DNA of 10,190 bases, taken from NCBI GenBank assembly GCA_025934635.1, contig JAICWX010000309.1, forward strand, positions 1 through 10,190. The letters are read 5' to 3'. Below are positions 7,701-10,190 of this stretch, piece after piece. This DNA is from Streptosporangiaceae bacterium. Lineage in GTDB: Bacteria; Actinomycetota; Actinomycetes; Streptosporangiales; Streptosporangiaceae. The stretch's first letter is position 1. Every line of letters begins with the position of its first letter. A program made the position numbers and the translations under genes. The notes beneath the pieces are model-generated. The model saw only the letters and a program-made list of their open reading frames with translations, did no database searches and was not told the DNA's origin.

Positions 7701-10190
7701 GGGAACCTGGCGGTCGGCGCGAGCGCGACCATCACGTTCTCGGCGACGGTGAGCAAGCCCGACACCGGGAACAAGATCCTGGCCAGCACGGTGACCTCCG
7801 CCGCGACCGGCAGCAACTGCGCGAGCGGCAGCACCGACGTGCAGTGCTCGAGCACCGTCAAGGTCTCGATCCTGACGATCGCCATGACCGCGAGCCCGGC
7901 GACCGTCACACCCGGCGCCACCGTCAGCTACACGATCACGGTCACCAATGCGGGCGCGGCCGCCTATACCGGCGCGACGTTCACCGACGCGCTGTCCGGG
8001 GTACTCGATGACGCCGGCTACGGCAACGACGCCAGCGCGACCGCGGGCTCGGTGAGTTTCGCCAGCCCGAACCTGACCTGGACCGGGAACCTGGCGGCGG
8101 GGGCGTCCGTGACCATCACGTTCTCGGTCACGGTGGCCAGCCCCGACACCGGGAACAAGTCCCTGGCCAGCACGATCACCTCCGTCACGGCGGGCAGCAA
8201 CTGCGCGAGCGGCAGCACCGACGCCCAGTGCGCCAGCACAGTAACGGTGCTGGTGCCGGGCCTGACCACCACGGTGACCGCCGGGACGAGTACCACCACG
8301 CCCGGCTCGGTGGTGCAGTACACCATCACCATCACCAACACCGGGCAGACCAGCTACACCGGGGCCACCATCACCGACCCGCTGTCCGGCCTCACCGACG
8401 ACGCCGCCTACGACAACGACGCCAGCGCGACCGCGGGCTCGGTGAGCTTCGCCAGCCCGAACCTGACCTGGACCGGGAACCTGGCGGTCGGCGCGAGCGC
8501 CACGGTCACCTTCTCGGTCACGGTAAAGAACCCCGACACCGGCGAGAAGCTCCTCGTGGACACCATTACCTCCACCGCGGCGGGCAGCAACTGCCCGGCC
8601 GGCAGCACCGACGCCCGGTGCACCGCCACGGTCACGGTGCTGGTGCCCGGCCTGCAGATCTCGGCGTCGGCGGGCAGTGGCACGACGGCCCCGGGCTCGG
8701 TCGTGCATTACACGGTGACGGTGACCAACTCCGGCCAGACCGCCCACACCGGCGCGACGTTCACCGACCCGCTCTCCGGCATACTGGACGACGCCAGCTA
8801 CGGCAACGACGCCAGCGCGACCGCGGGCTCGGTGAGCTTCGCCAGCCCGAACCTGACCTGGACCGGGAACCTGGCGGTCGGCGCGAGCGCGACCATCACG
8901 TTCTCGGTGACGGTGAACAACCCCGACACCGGCGACATGATCCTGGCCAGCACGGTGACCTCCGGCACCCCCGGCAGCAACTGCGCGGCCGGGAGCGGTA
9001 ACGCGTCCTGCACCGCGACCGTACCCGTAGCGGTGCTGGCGATTGCGAATAGCTCGGATGTGTCGTCGGCGACGCCGGGTTCGGTGGTGCGGTTCACGGC
9101 GATCTTCACCAACGCGGGCCAGACTCCGTACACCGGGATCACGATCGCGTCCGACATCACCGACGTGCTCGATGACGCCAGCCCGAACGGGGACCAGACC
9201 GCGACGTCGGGGACGCTGACGCTGACCTCGACCGGGATCTCCTGGACCGGGAGCATCCCGGTCGGCGGCGCCGTCACCGTCACCGGGACCGTCACCGTGA
9301 ACAACCCCGACACCGGCAACAAGTCCATGGCCAGCACGCTGTCCACCACCGCGGCGGGCAGCAACTGCCCGTCCGGGACCACCGACCCGCGCTGCTCGGT
9401 CAACGTGCCGGTCCAGATCCCGGCGCTGAGCATCACCCAGGCCAGCAACGCCACCCACGCGGTCCCGGGCCAGCAGGTCGGCTTCACCGTCACCATCACC
9501 GACACCGGCCCCACCGCCTACACCGGCGCCACCGTGACCGACACCTTGAAGATGCTCGGCGACGCCGCCTACGACAATGACGCCGCCGCGACCGCCGGGT
9601 CGGTCAGCTACGCCAGCCCGGTCCTGACCTGGACCGGGAACCTGACCCCGGGCGGCACCGTCACCGTCACCTTCACCGTCACCGTGAACAACCCCGACAC
9701 CGGCGACAAGACCCTGACCGCCGCCGCCGCCTCCACCGCGGCCGGCAGCAGCTGCCCGCCGGACAGCGGCAACGCCGGCTGCGCCGTCACCGTCCCGGTG
9801 CTCACCCCGGCGCTGACCATCACCACGGCCGCCAGCCCGTCCACCGCCACCCCGGGCCAGAAGGTCACCATCACCATCACCGTCACCGACTCCGGCCAGA
9901 CCCCCTACGCCGGGGCCGCGTTCACCGCCCCGCTGTCCGGCCTCACCGACGACGCCGCCTACGGCAACGACGCCGCCGCCACCGCCGGCACCGTCTCCTT
10001 CGCCAGCCCGGTCCTGACCTGGACCGGGAACCTGAACCCGGGCCAGGCCGCCACCATCACCTACACCGTCACCGTCAACAACCCCGACACCGGCGACCAC
10101 ACCCTGACCGCCGCCGTGACCTCCGCCACCCCCGGCAGCAACTGCCCATCCGGAACCACCGACCCCCGCTGCACCACCACCACCCCCATC
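4716..10190 (+). CDS. Giant secreted lectin/Ig-fold adhesin-like protein, C-terminus beyond the window
   Basis: The frame is open from ATG 4716 to the last base: 1825 codons, no stop. AGAGG (4705-4709) precedes the start. Domains in order: signal peptide, residues 1 to about 32-37 (TRRMLSCAMAVMLVTSMM..., ending ASA or ADA); L-type-lectin-like domain, about 40-348, with GADGLAFVL (D140), GFDAYGNFSNKYEG (D189, Y191, N193, E199) and FGWVASTGSVTDYHEIDNV (W326 to V342); one DUF11-type domain, about 352-471 (C410, C420); IPT/TIG-like domain, about 475-578 (VITGITPTNGAAGG...); four He_PIG repeats, 579-923; seven DUF11-type repeats, 925-1825, the last nearly complete. No enzyme motif is visible. The likely role is a long stalk presenting an N-terminal sugar-binding head outside the cell. 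Membrane helix, sortase signal or further repeats would lie past 10190. It is probably transcribed from its own promoter, downstream of the WxL-like/DUF916-like pair. The carbohydrate ligand is unknown. Confidence 0.93.
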   Translation, partial: MACSYLTRRMLSCAMAVMLVTSMMTVGMAASAPSADAAGTVLFNQPFHDNTVDGPAGSVSLPTAPVGGGNFACLTASGNATKNPLASCSAPNDAQGSGKLRFTQAVTGEEGGAFASTSVPTSQGLDVTFSSYQYGGTGADGLAFVLAAVNPANPAIPTAIGQSGGALGYSAVSSTTNGLTDGYLGFGFDAYGNFSNKYEGTGCTDPANIAQRMPGQVVVRGPGNGTVGYCALQSSAATATSPSLTLRASTRTASLVPVEVVFNPTSSSVTTASGLAVPAGDYDVTFTPVGGTARSMVGVLPVVPSGLYPSSWVSSSGIPKQLVFGWVASTGSVTDYHEIDNVVVSSVNPVPQLAVSQTSYAAATLAAGSPVTYTVAASASGAAENQPVTVTETLPAGVLPVGASGTGWTCAAPSGQSISCTSTSTPFTSGTITVNGVVTSGGVTQAQVQSATSAVASSADASPATSSTAPAGTVPAAPVITGITPTNGAAGGANDVKITGTGLGAATAIEIGTAAQFTAGTPTTLALCASSAPGCFTVVSGTSLDISSMPGHAAGAVTVKVVTLGTSASTSYTYNPGPALLFAAPPGGEVNVAYTDQLTVTGGTSPFTWSVGSGTLPPGVTLNASTGLLSGTPTTAGTYSFAVKVTDASGLTDTQPATVTIIPGPSMNFAAPPAGWTNTVYGYTLTESGGTSPFTWSVSSGSLPPGISLSPDGNLSGTPTATGSYPFTVKVTDANGQSTTQATSIGVSAGVSTTFAAPPTAVAGTPYSYTLTATGGTTPYTWSVNAGTLPAGLTLSAAGVLSGTPTTTGSSTFSVNVIDANNGIATASITLVVTNSVAFTFSTPPSGTVSTPYSFTLTAAGGTAPYTWSLSSGSLPAGLTLNTSTGVVSGTPTLAGTSSFTAKVTDTKGKTATFATSITILSSMLTIAVSASTATVAPGGTVTYTITATNSGQTTLTGATFTDPLADVLDDAGYGNDASATAGSVSFAGASLTWTGNLAVGASATITFSATVSKPDTGNKILASTVTSAATGSNCASGSTDVQCSSTVKVSILTIAMTASPATVTPGATVSYTITVTNAGAAAYTGATFTDALSGVLDDAGYGNDASATAGSVSFASPNLTWTGNLAAGASVTITFSVTVASPDTGNKSLASTITSVTAGSNCASGSTDAQCASTVTVLVPGLTTTVTAGTSTTTPGSVVQYTITITNTGQTSYTGATITDPLSGLTDDAAYDNDASATAGSVSFASPNLTWTGNLAVGASATVTFSVTVKNPDTGEKLLVDTITSTAAGSNCPAGSTDARCTATVTVLVPGLQISASAGSGTTAPGSVVHYTVTVTNSGQTAHTGATFTDPLSGILDDASYGNDASATAGSVSFASPNLTWTGNLAVGASATITFSVTVNNPDTGDMILASTVTSGTPGSNCAAGSGNASCTATVPVAVLAIANSSDVSSATPGSVVRFTAIFTNAGQTPYTGITIASDITDVLDDASPNGDQTATSGTLTLTSTGISWTGSIPVGGAVTVTGTVTVNNPDTGNKSMASTLSTTAAGSNCPSGTTDPRCSVNVPVQIPALSITQASNATHAVPGQQVGFTVTITDTGPTAYTGATVTDTLKMLGDAAYDNDAAATAGSVSYASPVLTWTGNLTPGGTVTVTFTVTVNNPDTGDKTLTAAAASTAAGSSCPPDSGNAGCAVTVPVLTPALTITTAASPSTATPGQKVTITITVTDSGQTPYAGAAFTAPLSGLTDDAAYGNDAAATAGTVSFASPVLTWTGNLNPGQAATITYTVTVNNPDTGDHTLTAAVTSATPGSNCPSGTTDPRCTTTTPI
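6450..7484 (+). repeat. Four tandem He_PIG (cadherin-like Ig) repeats within the giant gene
   Basis: Units run 6450-6707, 6708-6965, 6966-7223 and 7224-7484, each 86-87 codons. Each starts near an FAAPP or FSTPP strand and keeps GGT.P(F/Y)TWS, a G(T/S)LP(P/A)G turn, SGTPT, and near its end a (K/N)V.D segment (KVTD in three units, NVID in the third). This is the standard putative-Ig pattern of bacterial surface stalks. The units differ enough at DNA level to be old duplications. Confidence 0.9.
7488..10190 (+). repeat. Array of seven DUF11-type repeats (128-130 codons each) within the giant gene
   Basis: Unit starts, at the conserved Leu codon, are 7488, 7872, 8262, 8652, 9036, 9426 and 9813, giving periods of 384, 390, 390, 384, 390 and 387 bp. 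Each unit has an opening strand, PG..V.(Y/F), a YTGAT-like strand, an Asp-rich stretch (DDA.Y.NDA), LTWTGNL, NPDTG, and a GSNC-x8-C loop. The array resembles the DUF11/DUF7927-type repeats of actinobacterial surface proteins. Unit 5 (9036-9425) departs most. The seventh unit breaks at the window edge, and more may follow. Confidence 0.93.
8414..8890 (+). repeat. Identical 87-bp core shared by repeat units 3 and 4
   Basis: Bases 8414-8500 and 8804-8890 are identical over 87 bp, at a 390-bp offset. Unit 2 carries nearly the same stretch from 8024 to 8097 with one synonymous change (AGT for AGC, at 8057). This marks recent duplication or gene conversion within the array. Confidence 0.85.

Noticed and set aside
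6296..8011. + strand ORF of 571 codons in another frame inside the giant gene
   Set aside because: Its protein is His/Arg/Asp-rich with no domain and repeats only because the real repeats are shifted by one frame.
5514..10100. Opposite-strand ORF of 1528 codons across the giant gene
   Set aside because: It is a codon-bias shadow. The + strand reading has a start, a ribosome binding site, a signal peptide and clear repeated domains; the reverse reading is low-complexity Gly/Arg/Val-rich sequence that mirrors the repeats.
7488..10190. CRISPR array or non-coding satellite
   Set aside because: The repeats have a ~387-bp period, always a multiple of three, and encode a conserved protein domain in one open frame.

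Overview
The window comes from a very GC-rich, high-G+C Gram-positive (actinomycete-type) chromosome: codons end mostly in G or C, GTG starts are used, and the surface proteins are of a kind common in Actinomycetota. I cannot name the genus. All credible genes are on the + strand.

Layout. (1) 2-1630 is the 3' nine-tenths of typA/bipA, the ribosome-associated translational GTPase; its start lies before the window. (2) From 1819 to the right edge there is a cluster of four exported proteins. 1819-2457 is a small one-domain DUF11-type protein with a signal peptide and a C-terminal membrane anchor. 2589-3155 is a secreted WxL-like protein. 3292-4344 is a membrane-anchored DUF916-type (WxL-interacting-protein-like) protein. 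4716 to beyond 10190 is a giant secreted adhesin-like protein: signal peptide, L-type-lectin-like domain, one DUF11 domain, an IPT/TIG-like domain, four cadherin-like Ig (He_PIG) repeats, and at least seven ~129-residue DUF11-type repeats. The giant gene is open for 1825 codons and has no stop in the window. On the opposite strand its coding bias casts a false ORF of more than 1500 codons.

How the parts may work together. In Firmicutes, WxL proteins bind peptidoglycan non-covalently and sit in operons with a DUF916/DUF3324 membrane protein. The neighbouring 2589 and 3292 genes look like a compact actinobacterial version of that pair. Next to them is a giant lectin/Ig-fold adhesin whose repeats share a fold and a cysteine loop with the small anchored protein encoded at 1819. 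My reading is a cell-surface display or adhesion locus; this is inference from domain content and order. typA is probably only a neighbour.

Control regions. Each gap between the surface genes holds recognisable structure: a nested inverted repeat before 1819, a mixed-composition segment with direct repeats and a G-tract before 2589, a strong nested hairpin between 2589 and 3292, and a double hairpin followed by a 51-bp island of about 25% GC (likely promoter) and a ~250-nt leader before the giant gene.
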